DNA from: Colocasia esculenta
Lineage: Eukaryota; Streptophyta; Magnoliopsida; Alismatales; Araceae
Length of the DNA stretch: 64,000 bases
Assembly (NCBI GenBank): GCA_014218235.1
Contig: CM024756.1
Coordinates: 68,640,015 to 68,704,014 of the forward strand
Direction of reading: 5' to 3'
Part shown: positions 31,520-44,570 of the stretch, one piece after another
Position numbering within the stretch: position 1 is the stretch's first letter
Layout of the letters: each line of letters opens with the position of its first letter
Notes under the pieces: model-generated
Databases searched by the model: none
Seen by the model: the letters and a program-made list of their open reading frames with translations, nothing else
Told to the model about the DNA's origin: nothing
Made by a program: the position numbers and the translations under genes

Positions 31520-33923
31520 CAGAGACCGCCGCCTAGTTCTTCTGGACAGAACAGTGAGCTGTTCTGTCTCTCTTATACATTAAATTCGGTATGTTTTATG
31601 CGATGAGGATATATTGTACCTTATACTCTATGTATATTGTGCATTGTGGTTGTGGTGAATGTGGGTTGTGTTGGTGAATGTGGGATAATGATATCTTGTA
31701 AACATGTGAGCATGACTTGTAGACAATCTTGTAAAATTCATGATTTATGATTAGGTTTGTGTGAATGCCTTGGTTTCGGTTTGATCATGAGAATAGTGGG
31801 TCAGCATATGTGTTTGCAAAATTTAGTAGTTTATCCATGCTTGAGAAATTGTAAATAAGTTCGGTTCGGTAAAATAAAAACATGCAAAAATGGTTTGTGG
31901 TAATTGATTTATAGATGTATGAATTAGGGTGATGTTGTATTCTAAAATCATGCATATATTAGTAGTCTTGTGCAAAACAGTAAGTGGATAAATTGCAAAA
32001 TGTGTTAGACCCATGTTAGCTTAAGTTGTGAATAATATGCTAATTAGGTGTTTGATTTTCTGTAAATCCTATTTAGCTCAGAAAAATCTGAAATATTGAG
32101 GGTATGATTTTGAACCCGAAAACAGCATGTGGTTAAAATTTCAGGTCAATTGGAACAGTAAATAAAAAGTTATGTGTTTTCATGTGAAATGTGATAATTC
32201 GTGCATATAATTGTAATGTGGTTTGTTATGGTCTAAAACCAACATGATTAGTGTGGTTACTGTATGTTAAACTCTTGAAATTCTGTAGTACCATGTTAAG
32301 GAAAAACAGAAATGTTCATGTGAGTGAGAAAGTGATTGAAATGAGAAGAGTTATGTGTAAAACCATGTGTAAAACGGTAATGTGTAAAAGTGTAAAAGTT
32401 GTGCCTATGTGACACTGCTACCCTAGAGGCATCGGGAGCCGTATATAGAAAAGTCCCTATAGAAGGCTCCATGTGATATAAGTTTGTCCCAAAGGCATTG
32501 GGAAAACCCGGAGGTGGACAAGTACCACTGGATAGGGTGGAGAGGGCTTCTCCCGGTCTGCGCAGTTACCAAGATTCACCGCTGTATTGCCTAGGTGGTG
32601 AGAGTATGTGTATGAGTTGTGTAAGTGTTGTGTCATGTGTTGTGTTATGAGTTGTGTTGAGAGCTGTGCTAAGGAATGAGCACGAGCTATGAGATATTGT
32701 TAGTGTCCTCTACTGGTGGTTAGGACTATGTGTCATGGCAAATTGTTTAAGTAATGAAAAATGAGTAAAATGTGAAATATGTGAATATGGCACGTGGTAA
32801 GTGCCCAAGATGCACGTGGTAAGTGCAATCGATATGATATGTGATAAGTGAAAGTGAAAGAGAAAATGATGTGGAAATGAGTAAATTGTATAAGTGTGAA
32901 CATGTGTACGTGTCAAATGTGTAAAGTGAACAACGTGAATGAGTAAGTATGAAATCATGTGAAACCGAGAATGTGAGAATGTGTTATTGGAAACCATGTG
33001 AAATCAGTAAACTAATGTTGTCATTATCATGCTTATGTGTGCATAATGCCTAGAATCCATGTTAGGGATAATTAGTGAAAATGAGTGCAAGATAGCTTGA
33101 TTACTTGTTCACATGATGTGTTTTATGTATTATGTAGCTCTCATGTGTAGATTTATAGTCATTGAATTATATGAAATCAGCAATCTAAAGCATGTGAAAA
33201 GGTTCGTGTATGTGTTTAAAACTATGTGAAATCCATGCTAGTTGTGTTCCCTTTTTGTGTGTAAATTGTTCATGTGGATAGCTTTCATGTTTTAGATCTT
33301 TAAAAGACTAAAGTTCTTGAGCAAATGGAATAGAGATCATGTGATAGGTGAATTTCATTTTACAAATCTGAAAGCATGAGTTATGTATAAAATTGTAGAA
33401 CCTTCATGATAAGTAGAAAACTTGAATTGACTGGCATGCTATGTGTTGTTAATTGTAAAAGTGCATGTAGAAGCCACTAAGACTTGTATGTGTATATCAT
33501 GAGTAGTGTCGCTTGCTGAGTCTTTGGACTCACTCTTGCTTCGGCGTACAGGTTGACAAGTATCGTGCACTAGAAGGTAGCGTGACGAGGATCATCATTA
33601 GAAGACTATTTTGTGGAGCTGTTACCAGTTGTACTTTTCTTTTGCACAAAAAGGATTATTGTATGGGCAATATTTTGGACATTGTAACTCTCTTTATTTT
33701 GTATTAATGTGGACATTGTCTTTCTATCTTGCTATTTAGATTATGGAATGTGTGTTGGTGACGGATTAAGAGTTGAGTTGTTTACTTTATTCCGCTGTAC
33801 TCTATTGCTATCCAGGTACATATCAACCTATCGACCAGTGTTGGGTAAATGTCCCACTGTGACGACGCCCTTTATACCGATGGGGATTGGTATAATCGTA
33901 CCGGTATGAAGAGGGTCGTTACA

Positions 33924-35236
33924 CAGCTTACCATCAGAACAAGTACCATTGCCTTGGGTCGATGAACTATTCGACCAAATATCTGGAGCTCAATATTTCT
34001 CAAAGATCGAACTTCGATCTAGCTATCATGAATTGAGGATCAAGGATGCGATATCTTCAAAACGGCTTTCAGGAGCAGATATGGACATTATGAATTTGTC
34101 ATTATGCCTATTGGTCTAACTAATACTCCTGCAGCCTTTATGCAACTCATGAACAATATATCGCCCTACCTTGACAAGTTCATGGTCGTCTTCATCGACG
34201 ATATCCTCATATATCAAAGACCAAAGAAGAGCATGAATACACTTGAAGATTGCACTGCAAGTCTTGCGAGACAACAAGCTGTACGCAAAGCTTAGCATTC
34301 GAATTTTTGCTCGAAGAAGTGTCCTTCTTGGGCCATGTCATCTCAAAGGATGGCATCTCCGTTGATCCCTCCAAAGTCGAAGTTGTACTCAAGTGGGAGA
34401 GACCACCAACGTCACTAAGATAAGAAGCTTCTTAGGACTGGCTGGCTACTACAGGCGGTTCATCAAGGACTTCTCCAAGATCGCCGTTCCTCTCACACGA
34501 TAGACACAAAGGAGAATCTATACTCCTAGTAAGAGTGTGAGAAAATTTTCCAAACTCTTAAAGATTGCCTTACCACAACACCTGTTCTCGCGCTTGCCAA
34601 TAGAGGGAGAAGTTTCTCTGTCTACACCGATGCCTCAGGGATTGGGCTAGGGTGTGTACTGTTGTAAAAGGAGAAGTCATCGCCTATTCTTTAAGACAAC
34701 TGAAGACGCATGAAGTCAACTACCCTATGCATGACCTGGAGTTGGCGGCCGTGGTCTTCGCCTTGAAGATCTGGAGACACTACTTGTACGGAGAGAAATT
34801 CACTGTCTACTTAGACCAAAAGTCTGAAGTACTTATTCTCCTAGAAGGAACTCAACATGAGACAGAGAAGATGGTTAGAATACCTAAAGATTTCGACTTC
34901 AACAACCAATACCATCCAGGCAAGGGAAACGCCATGGCTGATGCTCTTAGTAGAAAGCCGATTGCATCTATTTCAAGTCTAGTCCTTAGCGAGATGCAAC
35001 TACTGGAACAATTCGCAAGGTTAGACTTAACTATTGAACATAGGGATGATCGAGTCTTGGTTGCCAATATCAAAATTAAATCTGATCTGCTAGAGGAGAT
35101 CAAAGGTCAACAAAATGATGATACATTCTTAGTTGGCGTCAAGGAAACTGTAGCTGAAAGACCAGACTTTGCTATGACTGAAGATGGAAGGCATGTCTTT
35201 CAAGGAAGGACATGTGTTCCAACAATGAGGAACTGA
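33924..35236 (+). pseudogene. pol: Gy-1 reverse transcriptase (C-terminal part) and RNase H
   Basis: RT resumes at the duplicated CAGCT. The catalytic FIDDIL motif is at 34191-34208, preceded by PIGLTNTPAAFMQLMNN. LAGYYRRFIKDFSK (34440 on) begins the RT-RNase H connection. RNase H shows YSLRQLKTHEVNYPMHDLEL and VFALKIWRHYLYGE, then GKGNAMADALSRKP, the usual end of the domain, at 34920-34960. Frames change near 34060, 34230, 34300 and 34660. The catalytic FIDD residues are kept but the gene cannot make one product. Confidence 0.87.
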
Positions 35237-35460
35237 AGAGAAGACTAATGGATGAAACTCACAAGATGAAGTAAATTATTCATTGGAGGTACCAAAATGT
35301 ATCAGGACATGAAAAGAAGTTTTGGTGGCCGACATGAAAAGAAGGGTAGCCGAACATGCCGCACCACTGTCTTACTTGCCAACAAGTAAAAGCAGAACAC
35401 ATGCGCCCTGCTGGCGTACTCAGACGATAGACATCCAGAATGAAAGTGGGAAAGCATTGG
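35237..35460 (+). pseudogene. pol: Gy-1 integrase, zinc-binding part
   Basis: KMYQDMKRSF-like text (35297 on) and a Cys-x-x-Cys-like end of the HHCC zinc domain are spread over two frames. The stretch is cut at 35460 by the minus-strand solo LTR just before the catalytic core. Confidence 0.75.
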
Positions 35461-38400
35461 TGTAACACCCTCCCTCCGACCTTCACACAATACATACATA
35501 CCTTTGATCGGAAGAGGGGTTACGTTGACAAACTTTCGTTATGGGTAGATATATCCGCGCTTTGCACAAAACTAGCAAACCATTCCACAAAGGTATCTTG
35601 GAACATATTACAATACACAAGGTCACAAAGTGCTAACACTCATTATTTACAAAAGTCAAATTTCTCTTTCTACTTAATACATCAACAACTAAAATAAACT
35701 GCATTATTTTTCTTCATTTCTTCATCGTCCGCAGCGGAATTAGGATTCACATGAAGCTGAGATTATACACACCTTCAATCTGAAAGGGGTGGAGGAAATA
35801 AAGGCGTGAGTCGGAAGGACTCAGTAGGTGACAGTAAACATAAAGATAGGAGTTTCAAATTTTAGAGCTTCAAGAGTATTCAGAAAGTGCATATATGGAA
35901 CAAACATAATTGCTCATGAATCTTCATATTTGACATAAACATAGCCCAAGTAAATTTCATAACGGGCTCAGATGTATCTTAGAACAAAAGTCATATTTGT
36001 CTTTCAAAATTCAGACCATAACTTAATTTGGAACAAATTGACAGGCATCACTGCTCTCAAGAGGTTACTATATAGACGTAATTTACCATCCTCAGTGCCT
36101 AGGCGATTCCAGCACCTTAGATCTTGTTCATTGCGCAAGAACGGGGTTTATTACCCACCATCGTCAGTCCATTGACTTGGATTTACCTACAAACTGTCGC
36201 CCTCAGCTGATCACAAGTAGCGGGTGCTACTACAAGTGATCCTAAACCCTCTTTTGAAGAACACTGTCTTCAATCATAAATTTCTTTTCATGAGCATAAC
36301 AAAGATTGGAAATCCAAAGGTAGTTTTGATTGAGAATAATACAGATATCTTGGTGACAAAGTTGTTCAGAGTTCAATATAAGAAAGACAATTGGTGAGAC
36401 GGGTTATGACTCAAGCCAATAACTTCAGAAGATTTGAATCATATAGGAATCCAAAAGGAGATGAAGATCATAATGGTCATCACAATTATTCACATCTCAT
36501 AAGGTGTTCAAACATATGAACTCTCAAGTGGTCAAGTTTTATAACCTTCATTACCGAATATCGAAGAATAGACTCAATCGGAGTACTATTCGTAATTGAC
36601 AACTTTAAAAATAATTCAAGGAGAGTTAAGGTACTCAAAGTGGATGAATTTTTCAGTAACATGACAGTAAATATCAAGGTAAATGAGAGGGTAACTTCCT
36701 TGGCTTTTAGGATGAAGTTTTGGCATGGATTCAGACATGAAAGAGTGCAGAAATTTGAATTAGCACTGCATCTGTCGACAGACAGAAGGAGCTGTCGACA
36801 GATGAGAGCAGACAAAGCTCAGGTTGTCTGGCTCTGTGTGTATCTGTCGACAGATTCAAGGGATCTGTCGACAGATCCACACAGTCCAGAAACCTGAAGT
36901 TCTGTCAGACGTGCGTCTGTCGACAGATTTGGACTGTCTGTCGACAACCGCCTATTCTCACTCATAAATGGCTTAGAATGTACTCTAAACATGCTGACAA
37001 TGGAACCTATGAATCAAGACATGATGTATATCAATAGAAGAGTCTAATTATAGTCCTCACAGTGGTTTATAAGCTAAACAATGGGATAGAACAAGAGGGT
37101 TGCAATTCAACTAGTTTAGCTAGAAACAGTATGGCATAGTACTGGAAATATGGTCCTTATACAAGGATTAGATGGAAATATTTCCACAAGATAAACTCTC
37201 AAACTCAAGGTATTTAATGCTCCAAAATAAGGTTTGAGGTACAACATCTAGATGGAAAGAGATCACAATGTTCTAAGATATCGAAATTTTCATCAAGGCT
37301 CTATAATATAAACATGAACCAAGGGTGGAAGAAGAAGATAGAAAATAGTCTTTAGAGTGGAACAAGGTTGTTCTTCTCCCATTAGAAACGTGTTTACCGA
37401 ACTGAAAGAAAAATAGAATAGCTTCAGTGTATCATCTTGTAGGCTTATCAATAAGATTTTCTTATCATGTGAGGAGGACAGAACCGAATCAATGGAAGAT
37501 GAAACCTACTTAATCTGTAATAGAAGTGAAGATGCTCCTTAGTAACTATATGATTCCAAAGGTAATGGAGGATCAAACAAAAGAATCTGAGATTACAATC
37601 TCATATGCAAACTTATCCATGACTTGTTAACGAGCTCAAAGGCCACTTGTGTAAGCCATGATCTTTCTAACCAGAGCAGTGGATAGAAGTATGAGGAGAG
37701 GATAGGAACCTATACAATACCTACTTATATCCAATAGGAAGAATCTGAAAACATACTAGCTACAACATGTTCACAGAAGGTGAACAAACAGTTCTGAAGG
37801 TGTTATGAAGTCAAAACTGATGTGTGAGGATCTAAACACCTATACAGAATTATTTTAACGTCTTTAGAGGATAAGAATGAGAAGGAGAAGGGATCCTACC
37901 GTGACACTGATTTCATCTAATCAAAAGTGAAACTAAGCAAGAGGAACTATACAGGTCATAGTACAAACATGAGACATGGTTTCCACGATAAAGAAACCAT
38001 GAGCATGTACATAGGAAACTGAAAAGGATTTGAGGTATGCCACCTACTTGACTTGGTGAAGAACAAAGGTACTTCTTTCTCCTCAACAAAGGAATCAACA
38101 GAAGCAAGGAGAGGGAAACTTGTAGAATTAGCCATCTCAATTTTAATTGGAGCCTCTTAACACCTCCAGGAGCACAGCAGCAGCAGCACTATACGGCCAA
38201 GCACCAGGACCAGGAAGAACAAGAGTGTTCGAAAGATGCATACGATGGGTGTTGGGGTGTTTTTATAACCCAACAACCTTCTCATGCATGATGGCACGTT
38301 GGTTGCCCATGTTATGGAAGAATCCTTTGGATTCTTACCTTAACACGTATCACATGCAACTTACCATTTGGTTACACATAAGTAACCGCAATGATGGCCT

Positions 38401-38925
38401 ATCCTTGATGTAATGGCTCTTTAGGAGCCTTACACGTACCCCACTGGAATTTCCCAAAAATTCCATCCCCGTATTACCACATAATTCAGCTGGTCCAATG
38501 TTTACTATGTAAACACCTCTAAATGGTGTCCATTTGTCACGAAATTTTAACCATAGGCTAATACGATGTTTCAAATTGTAGTAATTTTAGTTTAATTTTT
38601 AGATTTTATTTTATAGTAGGTGAAAAATCACCCGAAAAATAGTCGCGTCGACTGTACCTTGAAATCCTTACGTCGAAAAATTTGGATAATTACACATTTA
38701 ATTTCTCCACATTTTTTTGGAAATTATGATGTTCTTAGATTTTTATTTTGATGTTGTTTTCCGGTATCGCCCTGTGGAGGCACGCACATCGAGGTGCGAC
38801 ACTGGGACAATGTTCATTACCATTAATTAAGTCTATCATCTAATTCTCACATTTTAATAACAACCCTAAGGTATTTTAACCAAATACTTCTATTTTCATA
38901 ACATTTTAATTTCTGGGGCGTTACA
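35461..38925 (-). mobile_element. Family-S solo LTR in Gy-1 integrase (3465 bp, minus strand)
   Basis: Plus strand TGTAACACCC to GGGGCGTTACA. Orientation is fixed by comparison: the reverse complement of its right end (from 38925) matches the start of the LTR at 63768, including TGTAACGCCCCAGAAATT and the CCACAGGGCGA block. Target duplication is ATTGG on the left, ATGG on the right (one base lost). In LTR sense a TATA-like TTATAAAAACACC is at about 38260-38272. It carries three GTCGAC word pairs. No internal element sequence is present and I see no coding gene. Confidence 0.88.
36774..36947. repeat. Three GTCGAC word pairs in family-S LTR
   Basis: GTCGACAG words start at 36774/36794, 36846/36867 and 36919/36940: spacing 20, 21, 21; pairs every 72-73 bp. 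All six words keep the GTCGAC core; five are full CTGTCGACAG palindromes. Copia element Co-2 has the same arrangement. Confidence 0.97.
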
Positions 38926-39960
38926 ATGGCATGGACTTCATCATGAGTTTACCCAAGACTCGTGGTGGACTCGACGCCATATGGGTCATTGTGGACCGAC
39001 TACCAAATCTGCCCATTTGCTGCCTATAAAGAGTAAGTGGTCGGTGGAGGTACTAGCTGCCCTATATGTCAAGGAGATAGTAAGACAGTACGGAGTTCCA
39101 TCATCCATAGTCTCGGATCGAGATCCGAGATTCACATCTCATTTTTGGAAAGGATTGCAAGTTCACTGGGTACTAAACTCAACTTTAGTACCGCATTCCA
39201 TCCACAAACTGATAGGCAAACTGAAAGAACTAGCCAATAGTGGAAGATATGCTGAGAGCTTGCACTATAGACTTCCAAGGATATTGGAATGAGCATCTAT
39301 CCCTTATCGAGTTCGCCTATAACAACAGTTACCAGGCGAGCATCAAGATGGCACCGTTCGAAACACTCTATAGAAGAATTGTAGATCTCCTGCATGCTAG
39401 AATGAGGTTGGAGAACAACATGGTATAGCCCAGACATGGTGCAACGTACCGCAAAGGACATACAAGTGATTAGAGATCGGCTTAAGACTGCTCAGTCCAG
39501 ACAAAAGAGCTATGCCGATAAAAGAAGGCGGGACTTAGAATTCCAAGTTGGTGATCATGTATTCTTAAAGGTGTCACCAACACATGGCATCCAAAGATTT
39601 GGAGTGAAAGAAAAGCTCAGTCCTAGATTCATCGGTCCTTTGAAGTACTCGAAAGGATTGGTGAGGTTACATACTGACTGGCATTGCCACGGATCTGGCA
39701 TGTGTACACAATGTGTTCCATGTCTCCATGCTCAGGAAATATGTATATGATCCTACCCATATCATTTGCCACAAAAAGTAGGTGCTTAACAAAGATGTGA
39801 CATACGAAGAGAAGCCAGTCAAGATACTGGAATGGAAGGTACAACAGCTCAGGAACCGTCCCATCCACGTGGTTAAAGTCTTATGGAATAACCGCGGTGT
39901 GGACGAAGCCACATGGGAACCGGAAAGAATCATCAGAAGAACTACCCTGATCTTTCGGTA
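38926..39960 (+). pseudogene. pol: Gy-1 integrase core and C-terminus
   Basis: MDFIMSLPKTRGGLDAIW opens the core (first catalytic Asp), VPSSIVSDRDPRFTSHFW holds the second, and IEFAYNNSYQASIKMAPFE (39309 on) follows the region of the catalytic Glu, which is in a shifted frame near 39215. The C-terminal part has KSYADKRRRDLEFQVGDHVF (39505 on), then VDEATWEPERIIRRT near 39900, a chromovirus-type end. Stops at 39427 and shifts near 38990, 39200 and 39650. Confidence 0.87.
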
Positions 39961-40010
39961 AGACATTCTCTCCTAGATGTTCATATAAATTTGGGGACCA
40001 AATTCTTTTT

Positions 40011-40023
40011 AAGAGGGGGAGGA
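40011..40023 (+). promoter_or_regulatory. Polypurine tract of Gy-1
   Basis: AAGAGGGGGAGGA directly before the 3' LTR start TGTAACAACC. Confidence 0.9.
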
Positions 40024-42966
40024 TGTAACAACCTGGATTTTTTTTTAAATTAAAAATTTATTAATATAAAAAGAAAACTAATTAAATTCATTGGAAAATT
40101 AAATAAAAGAGAATAAATAAAACCCATTAAATGAAAAGAAGTAATGGGCTTTATTAAATTGACCCATAGAAGTTAGTGGGCAAAAATAGAAATTTTTAAA
40201 AGAGAAATAATAGGAAAATACCCTAAATTCGTAATTGAATTATTACTTAAATAGAAAAGAGGTGTTTAATGCATTTAATGGGAAGTTTGGGTGGAATTGG
40301 ATTCCTAACCCTACCAAAAGCTTGGCCACGAAATACCTCTCTCCCTAAACCATTTGGAAGGTTGCAAGCTTGGAAGGGTGGAAAGAAACTAGGAAATTCA
40401 GAATAATTAGATATTTGAGTCATAATAGGAAATAAAAAGGGGAGGAATATAGAAACTCTCTTAAAACCCTCATGGCCGGCCCCACCTCATACCCAAGGCT
40501 TGCTGGACCAGGAGGAGAACCCAAGGAGAGGAGATTCGTGGGAGAAGGCTTCATCAAAGCTTCAGCTCGAGTTCTTCACCTTCAAACCCTAGAAGAGAAA
40601 AATCATTAAAGGTAAGCATTCTCATGAGTATAAACCATGAAAATTTTCTATAGAATGTTTCATCCATCAGGAACAAAAGCCTTTGGTTTCATAATTTTCC
40701 ATCAAGCATATCTTTTGTTCTTGATTTTTCATGTTCTGCAACTTACATGACCACGAACCTCTTCATAAATCTTGTTCTCCATGAATACTAAACATCATGC
40801 CACGAAATTTTTATTGAAGATTCTAGTAGATGTTAGGTTTCTTTTGCCCCTGAAAGCCCTAATTTCTATCCATCCTATCATGCAAATTAATTCGTTGATC
40901 CCAACTGTACATTGTTCTATGTTGATCATGAATACTCTCTATTAAACCATGCTGAAACTTTTGTTGCTTTCAGATTCTGATTATTGGAAGTACCCTTGCA
41001 TGTCTGGATTTGTTTAAAATAGTTTCGTGATTTTTCATATATTGTACAATTTGTTCTTAATTTTAGAACAACCCTATGTCAAAATTGGGAAAGTCTGGTC
41101 CGCATTCCAATGCACTATCCTTTCCCCTGCCGGACTCTGTCGCAGACCCTATGAACGTGACAGCCCGATAGCCGCGTTCAAAGGTCTTGTCGTGACAGCA
41201 TACCCGTTGCAATTTGAACGCGACAGGTACCGCCGTCGCGATCTATACGCCTGTGCTGACCGACCTGTCGCCATCCTTGCAAGACCACGCCACGATCTCT
41301 AAGCCTGTTCCACTCGACCCATCGCGATCTGTGTTGACTTTTGTCGTGACCTATTTTGCCCCGTCGCGATATCAGTTTTTGCATGCAAACCCATATTCGT
41401 GCATGTTTTGTTGTTCTACAATCACCCCATGTCATGTTGACTGTCTGGTATACAGAAAAATGAAATGTTAATTATTGAATATATTTTAATTAATTTAAGT
41501 CAATCACATGATCTATTTTGTCCATGATTTTCTTATTCACATGCACACACACTTTGAACCATCCAAATACGGCTTAATTGGCATGAACATGTTACATAAT
41601 TTATCTAGTAATTTATGTCAGTAAATTGCCTCATTCTTAAATATACTTGTATACGTTTCTCACAATGTTTTGGAACACCGATACCGATGCTCCACTATTC
41701 TAGAACTCCTCTAGAACGTCAAGCACTTGTTACATATACACACTCTCTTGACTTGGACGAACTCTCCGTCAGATACTCCTTCTGTCGGACTAGTGAGTCT
41801 TTGTTCAGGCCTCTATAAGTCTCCTCTGTCCATGGATTCCCACATGGTCGACGAGTCGGTTGTACCCTAACACCTATGATACCCTTTAGGGATCAACATG
41901 ATCCAAATGGCTATTAGATGTTCGCTCTTATTTGAATCATGTCGGACTTATGGACCTGTGCGTAACATGGCCAGTGGAAGGGTAGTGAGTTCCACCTGAC
42001 TACCAACACCACGTGCGCGTGTTGTGCAACTATTACCATCGCCTATTTACCCAACGTGTTACGTGCAATGTCCACTAGCTCTCATCTATACTCTACTCTC
42101 TCATCTATTCCCGTTCACTCTACTATCTCGTCTATTCCTCTAGTGCTCTCATCTATTTCTTGGTACTCTATATTGGCCATTGACTGATTGTCTAAAGATA
42201 AACATATAACCAATGCCTGACAATATATAAAGGGCCAGATCTGGTCCTGGGATGTGCACCCGAAAGTGCTAGTGCCCATGGGAGTTAAATGATCATAGTG
42301 TTTGGCATTACACTCAAGTGCTATCTATCTCGACTATCTAAATGACAATCAAAAGTGCTATATTCTGTCGTTGTCTACAAGACAAACAAAGTGCTATACT
42401 ATACTCGGTGCTATTGCTATACTTTGTGCTATTATGCTATGGCCATCCTGCTACTTTATGCTATACTCGACAATTGTGCTATATTTGGAAAGTCATGCTA
42501 TTTCGTTCATGTGCTATCCTGCTATCTTTTACTTGACTCCCTCGCTCTATCATTAGTTACTATGTCTTTTAATTCATTAATCATTTAAAGCCTGCTTGAT
42601 TATTGAGATTTAAGTCCTACTGGGCGTTATCGCTCACCCTACATTATTTGTCGTTTTGTTCTCTGGTGAGACCAAGGATGTCACATACACTCAAGAGGAT
42701 GGGAACGACCAGGAGTGACGTCACGAGTACCCTAGCGTCCTAGCAATATGTTAGAGTCCTAGTTAGTCTTTTACTTTTATTTCCATGTAATGGGCCCTAT
42801 AGAATGGCTCTGATATTGGTGGTTGTAACTAGACATTGGAAAGTTATTAATGAGAAGAATTTTCTTTAGTATTATTCATTGTGCAGTGGTGTGAGTCTAT
42901 AGTATTGCTCGGTACCCGTTTACTTGCAACTGCCTCGTGTTCCGATATCCGCGTCAGGGCGTGACA
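40024..42966 (+). mobile_element. 3' LTR of Gy-1 (2943 bp)
   Basis: Uninterrupted partner of 13821-27827, ending GGGCGTGACA before the CATAT duplication. It preserves the pre-CACTA site (CCT at 41304-41306). It has the leader with AAACCCTAG (40586), the GTCGC cluster at 41154-41240 and the CATGGATTCCCACATGG block (41831-41847). The two LTRs differ by many point changes and small indels, so the insertion is not recent. Confidence 0.94.
41154..41371. repeat. GTCGC word-pair cluster in Gy-1 3' LTR
   Basis: Pairs at 41157.5/41174.5, 41192.5/41209.5 and 41220.5/41238.5 (17, 17, 18; pairs 35 and 28 apart). This is nearly the same interval pattern as in the solo LTR at 20001-20092 and the Gy-A LTR at 2301-2454. 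Looser words follow to 41371. Confidence 0.87.
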
Positions 42967-44570
42967 CATATCACATACACATACTAATCTAATTAACAAT
43001 AAAGGAACACATGACACAGCTTCATTGTTACTTTAGCGAATACATAGGACAACCTATGATAAGCTTTCTATACATAATGAATAACATGATTCATGGTTTC
43101 AAACTCTATTCATATCATTTCACAATTTACACAATTTAATCATGGGAATATGCACATGGTAAATAGAAAATCTAGCATGATATCTAATCATTTTCACATG
43201 GATTTGTAACACCTATTCACATCTTAAGCTTACTGTTTTAATATATAATTATCACATTCACATAACACTAGCACATGGGTTTTATTAAAATAACAACATG
43301 ATACTAAACATGATATCACCATTAACATAAATCACATTAACACATGTATGACATGAACATATGCACTTTTACCTTGGTTTTCACACACATTTACTCTCAC
43401 CTTAACATTCACTTACACATTCACGTATCACATGTCACATCACTTGCACTTACCACGTGACACATTCACATGTCACTTTACACATTTTACACATATTCAC
43501 TTTTTCACACTTTTTACAATTTTCCGTGACACATAGTCCAAACCACCATAAGAAGGACACACATTCACATAACACATACCATCACCTAGGCAATACAGTG
43601 ACGAATCTTTGTACTGCACAGACCGGGAGAAGCCCTCTCCACCACACTTCTGTGAAAAATAGATGAACTTGGCAGCAAGGTTCTTGCCATCAAGGTGTGT
43701 TAACGGCACACGATGTTGACGCCAACTCAAGAACTTGATGGCAACAAGCATGCCGTCAATATCCTGTCTGTAAAAGTGCAGACAGAACGCACAAAACATG
43801 TAGAATTGGGGTTTCAGGACACGAGATAAAATCAAGAAAAATCCTGAGACCAAAAGAACATGTGTAGAGATGAGAACCCCTCGATTACTTGCCTGAAATA
43901 AAATCTTTAAGGGTTAATTTGGTTAAAGAAGCCTCCTCGGCCAAGCCAAGAAGGTGAGGTTTCTCCTCCTACATTCTGTCTTCCTGTTGATGTAGATCAA
44001 TCACCGGAGTCGGGGATGATTCCTCAATCCAAGGTGCACCTCCCAGTCAAAGAAGATCGCCGAAAGAGGCACGAAAGCGCTGTATCAAGCTTGCACAAAA
44101 TCTGGTTTTTCTCACCAAAACCCTAGGTTTCCTTTGAGCAAAAAGACCTAATCTCATCAGGAACTAGGTGTTTTATAGGCTAATGGGTCAGGGTACGCAT
44201 TACATTAGGTTTCCTACCATTAGAGGTGGGTGTCCTAAACAAGAACCGCAAGAAACGTAGTCGTTTTTAGATGTTAAATTGCAACATTACTTGGAAATAA
44301 ACGTCCACACTGCTGCTGTTAACAAGAAGTCGACGTCCATCGATCTGGATGCCAATATGAAGTCAACGACATACTGGTTGCCGTCAACCTAATGTTAACG
44401 TCATATTGTTGCCGTTGACTCACTCTTAACGTCAAGATATGTTGACGTTAAGCAGAATTTCGGTAGAAACACAAAAAAATCAATATGCGTAGAATTAAAT
44501 AAATACAATATGTACATCAATAATAAATACTATATCACATATAAATAAATATATTATATGCACAGAAATA
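42967..44570 (-). mobile_element. Outer family-D LTR, middle piece
   Basis: Continues the minus-strand LTR begun at 13378 after Gy-1. It carries a minus-strand TATA box (TATAAAA on minus at 44171-44177) with a leader (AAACCCTAG-type near 44120), an upstream cluster of GACGTC words (44280-44452) and a downstream one (43655-43765). The piece ends where Co-2 inserted (AAATA at 44566-44570). Confidence 0.8.
44280..44452. repeat. GACGTC/AACGTC word cluster with perfect 11 bp hairpin
   Basis: CTTAACGTCAA (44425-44435), loop of 6, TTGACGTTAAG (44442-44452) is perfect. Further pairs near 44333-44352 and 44365-44420 are partly decayed. In LTR sense it lies 105-280 bp upstream of TATA. A second, weaker set at 43655-43765 lies 400-520 bp downstream. 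Confidence 0.85.

Larger units (their letters stand above)
29591..33923 (+). mobile_element. Family-D solo LTR in Gy-1 RT (4333 bp)
   Basis: Starts TGTAAGACCCCG, ends GAGGGTCGTTACA, with target duplication CAGCT on both sides (29586-29590, 33924-33928). From 30462 on it matches the Gy-2 LTR (56407-59440); the first ~870 bp have no counterpart there. It has a leader with AAACCCTAG-like text (31057), two GACGTC word clusters on either side of it, and a GTACAGGTTGACAAG end block. The 159-codon frame at 30968-31447 lies in the LTR leader and resembles no protein I know. Confidence 0.93.
13821..42966 (+). mobile_element. Gy-1: complete but broken Ty3/gypsy element with three nested insertions
   Basis: Both LTRs (about 2.93 and 2.94 kb once the CACTA is removed), a primer site, gag, protease, reverse transcriptase, RNase H, integrase and polypurine tract are in order. 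Both ends carry the 5 bp target duplication CATAT (13816-13820 and 42967-42971). The core without nested elements is about 10.2 kb. The integrase C-terminal end with a DEATWEPE motif points to a chromovirus, perhaps Tekay/Del-like; that clade call is inference. Insertions: CACTA in the 5' LTR, a solo LTR in RT, a solo LTR in integrase. All genes have stops and frameshifts. Confidence 0.93.

Noticed and set aside
34652..35236. Possible stand-alone gene of 194 codons
   Set aside because: It is the RNase H part of Gy-1 pol (YSLRQLKTHEVNYPMHDLEL, DALSRKP), not a separate gene.
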